Below, piece after piece: positions 18,357 through 26,557 of a stretch of DNA of 64,000 bases (the stretch's first letter is position 1; each line of letters opens with the position of its first letter). Origin of the DNA: Salinisphaeraceae bacterium (GTDB taxonomy: Bacteria; Pseudomonadota; Gammaproteobacteria; Nevskiales; Salinisphaeraceae). The stretch covers positions 1 to 64,000 of the forward strand of contig NYTH01000047.1 in NCBI GenBank assembly GCA_002683405.1, read 5' to 3'. The notes beneath the pieces were generated by a model. The model saw nothing but the letters and a program-made list of their open reading frames with translations. It had not been told where the DNA came from and made no database searches. Made by a program: the position numbers and the translations under genes.

Positions 18357-19074
18357 GCGGACGGCCGACAGCGAAAGCGCCGAACTGGCGCGGTTTCGCC
18401 GCGCCCATGGCCTGACGCTGGCTGCAGCCTGCCGGGAAATCTTTCGCTCGCAGTCGCACGCCATCCAGGTGCGCAACGAGACGATTGCGGTCGAGAATCT
18501 CGGCCGTATCATCTCGGCCACGCTGGCGCTGTCCAATCGCCAGGGCTTTGCCAGCATGAGCCTGCGGCAGCTCGCCGCGCGGGCCGGGCTATCGCTGGGC
18601 GGCCTGTACGCCTACATCAGCAGCAAGACCGGGCTGGTGGAAATGATCCAGGCCCAGGGCCGACGCCAGATGCTGCGGGTCATGCAGGACGCGCTGCAGG
18701 AACCCGTGGCCGCCAGCGATCGGCTGGCCGCCGCGATCCGGGCGCACCTGCTGCTGTCGGAAGCCATGCGGCCCTGGTTTCACTTTCTGTACATGGAGGC
18801 GCGCCTGCTCCCGACCGGGCCGCGCCAGGCCGCCATCCGCAGCGAGCTCGAATCCGAGGATCTGTTCGCCGGCCTGATTGCCGACGGCGTCGAGGCCGGC
18901 GATTTCCGCGCCGTGAATCCGCGCACGACGGCCAGCCTGCTCAAGCCCCTGCTGCAGGACTGGTATCTGAAACACCGCAAGCATTCCGACCGCGGCCTGA
19001 CCGCAGGCCGTTACGCTGATAGCGTGACCGACCTGATGCTGCACTATCTGCAAGCCCCCGACACAGGAGATTGA
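18349..19074 (+). CDS. TetR-family regulator with an N-terminal extension
   Basis: 241 residues from a TTG start that overlaps the acyl-CoA dehydrogenase stop. The HTH region is about residues 48-90 ([19 protein letters not shown] ... [25 protein letters not shown]), so about 45 residues precede it, more than usual for the family; no in-frame ATG exists earlier than the HTH, though a GTG near 18469 could shorten the protein. It has a hydrophobic helical C-terminal ligand domain. Probably regulates the local lipid genes through the palindrome at 16388-16409; that link is inference. Confidence 0.8.
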   Translation: MPERTADSESAELARFRRAHGLTLAAACREIFRSQSHAIQVRNETIAVENLGRIISATLALSNRQGFASMSLRQLAARAGLSLGGLYAYISSKTGLVEMIQAQGRRQMLRVMQDALQEPVAASDRLAAAIRAHLLLSEAMRPWFHFLYMEARLLPTGPRQAAIRSELESEDLFAGLIADGVEAGDFRAVNPRTTASLLKPLLQDWYLKHRKHSDRGLTAGRYADSVTDLMLHYLQAPDTGD

Positions 19075-19076
19075 CC

Positions 19077-19841
19077 ATGCGTGAACGACTGTACGACCTG
19101 ACCGGCAAGGTGGCCGTGGTGACCGGTGCCTCCCGCGGCATCGGCGAAGTCACGGCCCGGCTGCTCGCCGAGTGCGGCGCCCACGTGGTGGTGTCCTCGC
19201 GCAAGATCGAAGGCTGCCAGGCCGTCGCGGACGATATCCGGGCCGCCGGCGGTCAGGCCACCGCCCTGGCCTGCCACATCGGCGATCCACAGGCCATGGA
19301 CAGCTTCTTTCGGCGCATTGAAGACGAGCTGGGCGGGCTGGACATCATGATAAACAACGCCGCGACCAATCCCACTTTCGGCCACGTGCTGGACACCGAC
19401 CTGGCGGCCGTGGACAAGACGGTCGACGTGAACATCCGCGGCTATTTCTACGCCAGCCAGAAGGCGGCGCGCCTCATGCAGAAGCGCGGCGGCGGCGCCA
19501 TCGTCAACACCTCGTCGATCACCGGTTTCCGCCCAGGCGACATGATGGGCATCTATTCCATCACCAAGGCCGCCGTAATCAACATGACCAAGGTGTTCGC
19601 CAGCGAATGCGGCGCCCATAACATCCGCGTAAACGCCGTGGCGCCCGGCGTGACCGACACCAAGTTCGCGAGCGCGCTGGTCGACAACGACGAGATTCGC
19701 GAAGGCTTTCTGAAACAGACGCCGCTCGGCCGGGTGGCCACGCCCGACGAAATCGCGCCGGTCATCCTGTTCCTGGCCAGCCCCGCGGCGTCTTACGTGA
19801 CGGGCTCGGTCTACGTCGTGGACGGTGGCACCACGATCTAG
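19077..19841 (+). CDS. short-chain dehydrogenase/reductase (SDR)
   Basis: 254 residues from ATG 19077, with AGGAGA six bases upstream. Complete classical SDR set: TGASRGIGE cofactor loop, NNAA, catalytic Ser in NTSSITG, YSITK (YxxxK) and the closing YVVDGG. Likely acts on a hydroxy- or keto-intermediate of acyl or alcohol metabolism. It is the last gene of the operon from the histidine phosphatase. Its stop codon TAG is part of the CTAG that flanks the MITE-like insertion starting at 19842. Confidence 0.87.
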   Translation: MRERLYDLTGKVAVVTGASRGIGEVTARLLAECGAHVVVSSRKIEGCQAVADDIRAAGGQATALACHIGDPQAMDSFFRRIEDELGGLDIMINNAATNPTFGHVLDTDLAAVDKTVDVNIRGYFYASQKAARLMQKRGGGAIVNTSSITGFRPGDMMGIYSITKAAVINMTKVFASECGAHNIRVNAVAPGVTDTKFASALVDNDEIREGFLKQTPLGRVATPDEIAPVILFLASPAASYVTGSVYVVDGGTTI

Positions 19842-20096
19842 CCCGCATATTTCACCAGGGCAATTGGCGCGGGCGCGCAAACAATTGATACGAATGAGAA
19901 AAACGCTAGTTTTAGGGGCATTTTATTCGGTACAGTTTGGATTCCGCGCCAATCTATCGCGGTGCCTTGCGTTTCTCGCGGCGTATCGCTTGTCTTTCAC
20001 GCAAACCCTAGCTACGGCTAGGATTGGCGCTCCAAGACCGCGCGCTACTTGCTGCGAATTCGCAATTCACTCGCGATCCCTCATGAAATATCCGAG
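19842..20096. mobile_element. 255-bp MITE-like element with inverted ends and CTAG flanks
   Basis: The two ends are inverted repeats matching at 15 of 19 positions; both contain ATATTTCA and AGGG at the same offsets (19847-19854 and 20084-20091 for ATATTTCA). The element is bounded exactly by CTAG on each side (19838-19841 and 20097-20100), as expected for a 4-bp target duplication. The interior is richer in A/T than the neighbouring genes and has no credible transposase frame. CTAG duplications occur in some IS5-related groups, but the family cannot be assigned from sight. It fills almost the whole 308-bp gap between the SDR and GST genes; the rest holds only the GST leader. Confidence 0.6.
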
Positions 20097-20149
20097 CTAG
20101 CCGCGCTCGAGGCTGCGCCTTCTTTTCACCCGCAACGCAGGTAATCGCA

Positions 20150-20767
20150 ATGAAACTGTATTCCGCCGATCGCGCCCCCAGCCCGCGCCGTGCCCGCATC
20201 GTCATGGCCGAAAAGGGCATCAATCTCGACGAGATCGAAGTCATCAACCTGGACCTGGGGGGCGGCGACAACCTCAAACCCGAATTCCGCCAGAAGAACC
20301 CCATGACGCGCGTGCCCCTGCTCGAGCTGGACGACGGCACCTGCCTGGCCGAGGGCGCGGCGATTGCGCGCTACTTCGAGGAGACCATTCCCGAGCCGCC
20401 CCTGCTCGGCCGCAATGCGCTCGAAAAGGCGCGGGTCGCCATGTGGAGTCAGCGCATGGAAATCAACCTGTTCCTGCACGTCGGCATGGCCTTCCGGAAT
20501 ATCTCCGGCTTTTTCAAGGATCGCGAAACGCCGGTGCCGGAATGGGGCGAGCTGTGTCGACAGGAAGTCGTGTCGATGATCGATTTCCTGGACCGGCACC
20601 TGGGGGATAACGAATACATCGTGGGTGACTACTACAGCTTTGCCGATATCACCGCGCTCATCGCCATCGACTTTGCGGCCGTGATCAAGGCCCGGATCGA
20701 AGACCGCCACCAGAACCTGGCACGCTGGCATGAAACCGTATCCTCCCGGCCTGCCGCTTCTGCCTGA
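20150..20767 (+). CDS. glutathione S-transferase family protein
   Basis: 205 residues. N-terminal thioredoxin-like domain (MKLYSADRAPSPRRARIVMAE ending RVPLLELDDGTCLAEGAAIARYF) with the cis-Pro of the VPLL segment, then an all-helical C-terminal domain (YYSFADITALIAIDF carries the N-capping Asp of the GST fold). The Ser near position 11 of the N-terminal loop is a plausible glutathione-activating residue. It could detoxify electrophiles arising from the neighbouring oxidative pathways. It follows the MITE-like element and precedes the FadL-type porin gene. Confidence 0.87.
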   Translation: MKLYSADRAPSPRRARIVMAEKGINLDEIEVINLDLGGGDNLKPEFRQKNPMTRVPLLELDDGTCLAEGAAIARYFEETIPEPPLLGRNALEKARVAMWSQRMEINLFLHVGMAFRNISGFFKDRETPVPEWGELCRQEVVSMIDFLDRHLGDNEYIVGDYYSFADITALIAIDFAAVIKARIEDRHQNLARWHETVSSRPAASA

Positions 20768-20776
20768 CCACGCTAA

Positions 20777-20791
20777 TTGACACCGTGTTAA
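20777..20791. promoter_or_regulatory. imperfect palindrome / possible -35 region before the first FadL gene
   Basis: TTGACAC-C-GTGTTAA is a 7-bp inverted repeat with one mismatch, 70 bp before the ATG at 20861. TTGACA within it equals a consensus -35 box, but the base run 17 nt on (TGAGTA) is a poor -10. A related TTGACACC occurs at 23256 before the second FadL gene. Shared control of the two porins is possible but weakly supported. Confidence 0.25.
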
Positions 20792-20860
20792 TCTCCGCCT
20801 GAGTAGAAAACGATGCCGGATGGTCGGTCGCCGCCGTCCGGCCGCGAACAAGGGGGAGAC

Positions 20861-22168
20861 ATGGGCATTCGCGGGCGTCTCTTGCTAGGCCTGCTGGCGG
20901 GCCTGGCCGCCGGCCAGGTGCAGGCCACGGGTTATTTTCTGAATGGCGCAGGCGCCAGCGCGCGCGGCATGGCGGGGGCCGGCGTGGCGCTGGCGGAGGA
21001 CGCCATGTCCATCGCCAACAACCCGGCCGCCGCCGTCGGCCTGAGCGGCCGGCAATGGCAGATCGGGAGCATCTTCCTTCATCCACGCCCCAAGGTGATT
21101 GTCGGCGAGCAGCCGCAGGAGGCCCCGCCGCCCGGCGCCATCCCGCTGCGCCCGGGCATCTACAGCAGCCGCCCGGAAGTGGCCACGCAGGCCGGCGGCA
21201 CCTTTGCCATCCCGTTCGGCGCGATCAGCTGGCGGCTCAACGAGCGCTGGGCGGTGGGTCTGTCCGTCTATGGCAACGGCGGCTTGAATTCCACCTTCCG
21301 GGCCAACGCGCCCAACCCCAACTGCGGCCCGGGGACTCGCGGCGAGGGGCTGCTCTGCGGCGGCACCCTGTCGTCGGACATCGGTCAGACCTTTATCTCG
21401 CCCACGGTCGCCTGGCAGCCGCTGTCCTGGCTCAGGCTGGGTCTGGCGCCCCAGATCGTCTGGCAGTCGCTGGAAATCCAGGGGTTCGAGCTGTTGGCCG
21501 GCCAGTCGAATGATCCGGACAACTTCACCAACAACGGGCACGATCACGCGCTGGGTTATGCGCTGATGGGTGGCCTGCAGATCAATATCCTGGACAAGGT
21601 CCAGTTCGGCCTGGTGGCGCAGACCAAGACCGAAATGGACGAGTTCGACGACTACGCCGGTCTGCTGCCCGAACAGGGCAAGCTGGATATTGCCCCCTAC
21701 TTCCAGGCCGGTCTGGCCTGGGACGTCAGTTCGCGGCTCACGTTTGCGGTCGATTTTCAGCGCATCTACTTCGGCTCCGTCAGCGCCACCGGCAACGACG
21801 TGGTCACCGGGGAGCCCTACGGCGCCGACAACGGTCCGGGCTTTGGCTGGGGTGACACCAAGACCTGGAAATTCGGCTTCCGCTACCGCGCCAACGATGA
21901 CTGGACGTTTCGCGGCGGCTACGCGGACGGGCGCTCGCAAATCGAGTCGGATGAGGTCTTCTACAACCTCGTCTCCGGCAGCATCCTGGCCGATCGTTTC
22001 GATATCGGCGTGACGCGCCGGGTGGGCGAGAAAACCTATCTGGACGCCACGCTGGGTTATTTTCCCGACCAGCAGCTGACCGGGCCCAACGCCACGCTGC
22101 CCGAGCAGGAAATCACGCTGTCGCTGGGCGGCGTGGCGGTGGACCTCGGCATCGGCCGGCGATTCTAG
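20861..22168 (+). CDS. FadL/Toluene_X-type outer-membrane transport protein
   Basis: 435 residues from ATG 20861, preceded by AGGGGGAGA. Signal peptide to about residue 22 (VQA/TGYFLNG). The mature N-terminus has the FadL family signature: GASARGMAGAGVALAEDAMSIANNPAA. The rest is a beta-barrel with repeated amphipathic strands and a final IGRRF. FadL-type barrels admit hydrophobic compounds such as long-chain fatty acids or hydrocarbons. A clear paralogue is at 23287. The gene lies in the lipid catabolism block, which suits uptake of a hydrophobic substrate. Confidence 0.85.
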   Translation: MGIRGRLLLGLLAGLAAGQVQATGYFLNGAGASARGMAGAGVALAEDAMSIANNPAAAVGLSGRQWQIGSIFLHPRPKVIVGEQPQEAPPPGAIPLRPGIYSSRPEVATQAGGTFAIPFGAISWRLNERWAVGLSVYGNGGLNSTFRANAPNPNCGPGTRGEGLLCGGTLSSDIGQTFISPTVAWQPLSWLRLGLAPQIVWQSLEIQGFELLAGQSNDPDNFTNNGHDHALGYALMGGLQINILDKVQFGLVAQTKTEMDEFDDYAGLLPEQGKLDIAPYFQAGLAWDVSSRLTFAVDFQRIYFGSVSATGNDVVTGEPYGADNGPGFGWGDTKTWKFGFRYRANDDWTFRGGYADGRSQIESDEVFYNLVSGSILADRFDIGVTRRVGEKTYLDATLGYFPDQQLTGPNATLPEQEITLSLGGVAVDLGIGRRF

Positions 22169-22257
22169 ACCGGGTCTGATACAGCCCCCGGGCGGCCGCG
22201 GCGCGACCCGCGGCCAATACATAAACAGCCGTTCATGAAAACGGCGGAGGACGTGCG

Positions 22258-23214
22258 ATGGAGAAGCTCGGCCTGTTTCTGAGGCTGCTGGCGGGCGCGC
22301 TGCTGCGCGGACCAGGCAGGCTGGCGGCGGCAGATCGCTACCTGCGCGACTGGAACCAGCACGCGGTGGACGCGCTGGCCCGCTTTCCCTATCAGGACCC
22401 GCTGACGGGCGAAACCATCGAGGGCGAAGCGCTGCGGGCGCATGCGGCGATGCTGCTGAAGGCCTTCCCGGACCTGCGTTTCGAGCTTGACGGCCCGCTC
22501 ACCGCCGGCGAAAGCAGCGTGGCCGCCCGCTACGTGCTGCACGCCACCCACAACGGCCCCCTGCCCGGCCGTATCGGCTTCAGCGAGATAGCCGCCACGG
22601 GCCGGCGCATCGCTTTGCCCGGCGCGCTGTTCATCGAATTCAGCGGCGCGCGTATTCAGCGCGTCATCAACCGCTTTGATCAGGTCGCGCTGGGCGAAGC
22701 CCTTGGCTTCCAGGCGCTGATCCTGCCCCAGCAAATGGGAGATTACGGCTTTGGCGGCTTTTACCGCCTGAACCGCGGCAACTCGGCGCCGCCCGAAGCC
22801 ATCGGCACCACGTGGATTACGGTGAAAGGCGGCGAAGCCCCCTTCGAGCACGTCGCCACCATCACGAAGAATGCGCTGGAGCATCTGTCAGAACAGAAGG
22901 GCTTCATCACCGGCATCGTCGGCGCGCGGCTGCCTGATGCCGACGGCGAGGGCTACGGTTTCACGGTATCCGCCTGGGAATCGCTGGCCGACATGGACCA
23001 GATCCTGCCCAACGAAGCGCACCGCGACGTCGTGCAGCAGTTCATGAAGGAAAACGTGGCCTACGCCACCCATTCCCGCGTCTATCAGCTGGTACGGACC
23101 AAACCGGTAATGATCGCCTGCGAAGCCTGCGGCAAGAAAAACAATGCGCACAACAAGACCGGTCGCTGCAGCCGATGCGAGGCCGAGCTGGGGCCGGTGC
23201 CGCCGTACTGGTAG
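22258..23214 (+). CDS. three-domain protein: SnoaL-like, dimeric alpha/beta-barrel-like, zinc ribbon
   Basis: 318 residues. Residues about 25-155 look like a SnoaL/ester-cyclase NTF2 fold (AADRYLRDWNQHAVDALARF, HAAMLLKAFPDLRFEL). Residues about 165-285 resemble a monooxygenase-like dimeric alpha/beta barrel (TTWITVKGG ... LEHLSEQKGFITGIVGAR ... VYQLVRTKPVM). The C-terminus is a small zinc ribbon with C288-C291 and C304-C307 (CEACGKKN, CSRCEAELG). I know no named protein with this order. It lies between two FadL-type porin genes. Function unknown; small-molecule binding or an oxidation step in hydrophobic-compound metabolism is plausible. Confidence 0.6.
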   Translation: MEKLGLFLRLLAGALLRGPGRLAAADRYLRDWNQHAVDALARFPYQDPLTGETIEGEALRAHAAMLLKAFPDLRFELDGPLTAGESSVAARYVLHATHNGPLPGRIGFSEIAATGRRIALPGALFIEFSGARIQRVINRFDQVALGEALGFQALILPQQMGDYGFGGFYRLNRGNSAPPEAIGTTWITVKGGEAPFEHVATITKNALEHLSEQKGFITGIVGARLPDADGEGYGFTVSAWESLADMDQILPNEAHRDVVQQFMKENVAYATHSRVYQLVRTKPVMIACEACGKKNNAHNKTGRCSRCEAELGPVPPYW

Positions 23215-23286
23215 GCCAACGTACGGTTCCCGGCTTCACCACCCCGCTTTTCCTATTGACACCACGCAAATAAATCGGAATCCACC

Positions 23287-24588
23287 ATGACGCGCCAACG
23301 CTGCTCCTTCAGCCTGCTGTTCATGCTGCTATGCCAGCCCGCCGTTGCGAGCACCGGCTATTTTCCGGACGGCTGGGGCGCGGCGAGTCGCGGCTACGCC
23401 GGTTCCGGGGCGGCGATCGCCGAAGAGCCGCTGTCCATGGCGAACAACCCGGCCAGTCTCGCCGGATTACACGGCCGGGAGCTGCAGTTCGATGTTCTCC
23501 TGCTCAAGGCCTACACCACGGTGGATATCGGGCCGCTGAATGCCGACCCGGCCGACGCCGACCCGGGCGCGTTTCCGCTGCCGCCCGGCCGCATCGAAAG
23601 CGATCCGGAAGTGCCCGGCGACATATTCGTCATACCGCAATTCGCCCTGAGCTGGCGGCTGAATGCCCACTCTGCGATCGGGCTGGCCGTCTATGGCAAC
23701 GGCGGTTTGAACAGCACCTATGACGATTTCGACAACCCGGTCTGCCCGCCCGAGAGCAGCGGCCAGGGCGTGTACTGCAGCGGGGGCGCCGGCGTGGATA
23801 TCGCCCAGACCTTCATCTCCCCCACCTACGCGCATCAGTTCGGCGACTGGCTGCGCATCGGCGTGGCGCCGATTCTGGCGATCCAGGCGTTCGAGGCCCG
23901 GGGACTATCCGCCTTTGGTCCCGTGTCTCGCGACCCTGATGCGCTGACCAACAACGGGCATGATTATTCGCTGGGCTACGGCGCCAAGCTGGGCGCGCAG
24001 CTGCGCCTTGCGCCGCGGCTTTCGATGGGCCTGGTCTACCAGACCCGGGTGCGCGTGGATCCGTTCGACGATTATGCCGGCCTGCTCCCCGACGAGGGCC
24101 GGCTGAACATTCCCCCCCTGGCTCAGGTCGGCCTTGCGGTGGACGTCACGCCGCGCCTGACCTGGATGCTGGACTGGCGCCGCGTCTTCTTCAGCCGCGT
24201 GGCGGCTCAGGCCAACAGCCCGGACGCGCCGGCGCCGCTCGGGGCCAGCGGCGGCCCCGGGTTCGGCTGGGGCAACGGCACGTCCTTTAGCACCGCCATA
24301 CGCTATGACACGGGCGGCCCCTGGGTCTGGCGCGCCGGCTATCGCTACAGCCGGTCGCCGGTCGACTCGGAACAGTTCTTTTTCAATCTGCTCGCGGCGA
24401 GCATCCTCAAGCATCACGTGGCAGTCGGCGCTCACTACCGCCTGTCTCGCCGCATCGGCCTCGACTTCTCCTTCCTTTATGCCTTCGAGAACGACCGGCA
24501 GGGGCAGAATTCGCGTTTTCCCTCCCAGCGTATCGAGGCCAGCCTGAGTGATATCGAGATGGACCTGTCCCTGCGCTATCGATTCTGA
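23287..24588 (+). CDS. second FadL-type outer-membrane transport protein
   Basis: 433 residues; signal peptide ends near AVA/STGYFPDGWG. It is clearly paralogous to the protein at 20861: shared GAASRGYAGSGAAIAEEPLSMANNPASLAGL, AVYGNGGLNSTY, DIAQTFISPTYA, DNPVCPPE/NPNCGPG loops and FDDYAGLLPDEG segments. The barrel ends LSLRYRF, a good outer-membrane beta-signal. The two copies probably differ in substrate range. A GC palindrome (CCGCGCCGGCGCGG) after the gene, near 24616-24629, may act as a weak 3'-end hairpin. Confidence 0.85.
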   Translation: MTRQRCSFSLLFMLLCQPAVASTGYFPDGWGAASRGYAGSGAAIAEEPLSMANNPASLAGLHGRELQFDVLLLKAYTTVDIGPLNADPADADPGAFPLPPGRIESDPEVPGDIFVIPQFALSWRLNAHSAIGLAVYGNGGLNSTYDDFDNPVCPPESSGQGVYCSGGAGVDIAQTFISPTYAHQFGDWLRIGVAPILAIQAFEARGLSAFGPVSRDPDALTNNGHDYSLGYGAKLGAQLRLAPRLSMGLVYQTRVRVDPFDDYAGLLPDEGRLNIPPLAQVGLAVDVTPRLTWMLDWRRVFFSRVAAQANSPDAPAPLGASGGPGFGWGNGTSFSTAIRYDTGGPWVWRAGYRYSRSPVDSEQFFFNLLAASILKHHVAVGAHYRLSRRIGLDFSFLYAFENDRQGQNSRFPSQRIEASLSDIEMDLSLRYRF

Positions 24589-24668
24589 TCGCCCCGCTGA
24601 CGGCGACGGCAAATCCGCGCCGGCGCGGCCTTTCAATTCACCACGCCTGACCGCATGATGCGCGGCAG

Positions 24669-25304
24669 ATGGACAGCACCGATTCCTCGATTGATCTTGC
24701 CGAACAGCTGGCCGCCTGTGTGCGGACCCTGGCCGAAGCCGGCTACTGCCCGGCCACCGGCGGCAACTTTTCTATTCGTGTGGACGCGGACAGCCTGTGG
24801 ATGACGGCATCCGGCGTGGACAAGCGGCGCCTGACCACCAGCGATCTGATTCGCATGGGCGTCGACGGCCAGGCCCGGGGCTACGGCAAACCCTCCGCCG
24901 AAACCGCCCTGCACCTCTGGCTCTACCAGCACCGGCCGGACACCGGCTGCGTACTGCATGTGCATTCCCGCGCCAACACGGTGGTATCGCGCTGTGCCGG
25001 CCGGGGCGTTCGCTTCCAGGGCTACGAGATGCAGAAGGCCGTGCGCGGTCAGCCGGACCACGAAAGCCCGCTCACTCTGCCGATTGTAGAAAACAGTCAG
25101 AAAATGGCAGACATATGCCGCGAACTGGAGTCTATCCGCGCCAATAAACTGCCTTTCGGCTTTCTGGTCAGAGGCCATGGCCTGTATGCCTGGGGGCAGG
25201 ATCTGGCGGAAGCCCGTCGGCATCTCGAGGGCTGGGAGTTTCTGCTTGAATGCCATCTCGCCGAGCTGAGCCTGGCGGGCAATGGCAGCGAAAAGGACTT
25301 ATAA
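24669..25304 (+). CDS. mtnB: methylthioribulose-1-phosphate dehydratase
   Basis: 211 residues, a class II aldolase/adducin fold enzyme of methionine salvage. It dehydrates 5-methylthioribulose-1-phosphate to the diketo compound used by MtnC. Visible features: N-terminal ATGGNFSIR, the zinc-ligand HVHSRAN, and the closing FGFLVRGHGLYAWG with further His ligands. The stop overlaps the mtnC start by one base (TAATG), so translation is coupled. First gene of mtnB-mtnC-mtnD; mtnA faces it from 27604. Confidence 0.92.
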   Translation: MDSTDSSIDLAEQLAACVRTLAEAGYCPATGGNFSIRVDADSLWMTASGVDKRRLTTSDLIRMGVDGQARGYGKPSAETALHLWLYQHRPDTGCVLHVHSRANTVVSRCAGRGVRFQGYEMQKAVRGQPDHESPLTLPIVENSQKMADICRELESIRANKLPFGFLVRGHGLYAWGQDLAEARRHLEGWEFLLECHLAELSLAGNGSEKDL

Positions 25305-26005
25305 TGCGCGATATTGCAGCGATCGTTACCGATATAGAGGGCACAACCACGGATATCGCCTTTGTCCATGACGTCCTTTTCCCCTATGCGGCGCGGGCGC
25401 TACCGGCCTTTATCGACGCGCAGGCTCAGGCCTCGTCAGTCGCCGAACAGCTTGAGGCGGTGCGGGCCGAGGCGGGCGAGCCGAATGCGTCGTCCGATCG
25501 GGTCAGGGACATCCTGCTGGCCTGGATGGCCGAAGATCGCAAGGCAACGCCGCTCAAGGCCCTGCAGGGCATGGTCTGGCGGCGCGGCTATGAACAGGGC
25601 GACTTTACGGGCCACGTCTATCCCGACGCCGCGGCGAGACTGCGCGCCTGGTCAGCCGCCGGCCTGGACCTGTACGTCTATTCCTCCGGCTCCGAAGCGG
25701 CGCAGCGACTGCTTTTCGGCTACAGCAGCGCGGGCGACCTGACGCCCCTGTTCAGCGGCTATTTCGATACCCGTATTGGCGCCAAGCGGGACGCCACCAG
25801 CTACGAGGCGATCACGGCGCAACTGGCGCTCGACCCGGATCGCGTGCTGTTCCTCTCCGACGTAGAGGCCGAACTGGCTGCTGCGGCCACGGCCGGCATG
25901 CGGACTTGCCTGCTGTTACGCGAAGGAGGCGCCAAGACACTGGAAACCGGTCATGGAGTAGCGCACAATTTTGACGAAGTCGCACAGCTTTTCGATCTGC
26001 CATGA
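25304..26005 (+). CDS. mtnC: enolase-phosphatase E1 (acireductone synthase)
   Basis: 233 residues from ATG 25304. HAD-superfamily motifs: DIEGTTTDIAFVHDVLFPYA (nucleophile Asp in motif I), YSSGSEAAQRLLFG (motif II), and FLSDVEAELAAAATAGM (motif III/IV), all typical of the E1 family. The bifunctional enzyme enolises and dephosphorylates the diketo intermediate to acireductone, replacing separate MtnW/MtnX steps. It overlaps mtnB by 1 bp and mtnD by 4 bp (ATGA). Confidence 0.93.
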   Translation: MRDIAAIVTDIEGTTTDIAFVHDVLFPYAARALPAFIDAQAQASSVAEQLEAVRAEAGEPNASSDRVRDILLAWMAEDRKATPLKALQGMVWRRGYEQGDFTGHVYPDAAARLRAWSAAGLDLYVYSSGSEAAQRLLFGYSSAGDLTPLFSGYFDTRIGAKRDATSYEAITAQLALDPDRVLFLSDVEAELAAAATAGMRTCLLLREGGAKTLETGHGVAHNFDEVAQLFDLP

Positions 26006-26547
26006 GTCAACTCACCGTTTACCCCGAAAGTAATCCCGCCGAGCCCGAGCTGGTGGCCCGCGAGGGCGGGCAGATCGCCGATGCGCTGGCCGCAGTGGGC
26101 GTCGTGTTCCGCCGCTGGCCCGCCGAACAGACGCTGGCGCCCGATGCCGGCGCCGAAGAGATCGCGGCGGCCTATCGCACGGAAATCGATCGGCTCCTGG
26201 AAGAGGGCGGCTATCAGACCTGGGACGTCATCGGGCTGCACCCGTCGCATCCGGACAAGGCTGCGCTTCGCCAGAAATTTCTGGAGGAACACACGCATAG
26301 CGAAGACGAAGTGCGCTTTTTCGTCGACGGCCAGGGGCTGTTCACCCTGCACATCCGCGACCGCGTCTACGAAGTGCTGTGCGAGCAGGGTGATCTGATC
26401 AGCGTGCCGGCCGGGACCCCGCACTGGTTCGACATGGGCCCGAACCCGCATTTCAAGGTGATCCGCGTGTTCGACAACCAGGAGGGCTGGGTGGCGAAGT
26501 TCACCGGCTCGAGCATCGCACAGGCCTTCCCGCGCCTGGACAACTAA
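26002..26547 (+). CDS. mtnD: acireductone dioxygenase
   Basis: 181 residues, cupin fold. The metal site reads EEHTHSEDEVRFFVDG (HxH and Glu) with the third His in GTPHWFDMG. With Fe it gives the keto-acid precursor of methionine; with Ni an off-pathway reaction is known in this family. Last gene of the mtnBCD operon, ending 10 bp before the convergent mtnA gene ends. Confidence 0.93.
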   Translation: MSQLTVYPESNPAEPELVAREGGQIADALAAVGVVFRRWPAEQTLAPDAGAEEIAAAYRTEIDRLLEEGGYQTWDVIGLHPSHPDKAALRQKFLEEHTHSEDEVRFFVDGQGLFTLHIRDRVYEVLCEQGDLISVPAGTPHWFDMGPNPHFKVIRVFDNQEGWVAKFTGSSIAQAFPRLDN

Positions 26548-26557
26548 AGCCGCCCGC

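Noticed and set aside
16917-18557. A 546-residue minus-strand frame opposite the acyl-CoA dehydrogenase
   Set aside because: No recognisable domain and no ribosome-binding site; the plus-strand enzyme is clear.
19825-20100. A 91-residue frame spanning the MITE-like element
   Set aside because: It starts inside the SDR gene and shows no transposase motif; it is more likely chance.
24589-24668. Possible SAM-type riboswitch before mtnB
   Set aside because: The leader is only 80 bp and shows no conserved riboswitch core or terminator/antiterminator pair.
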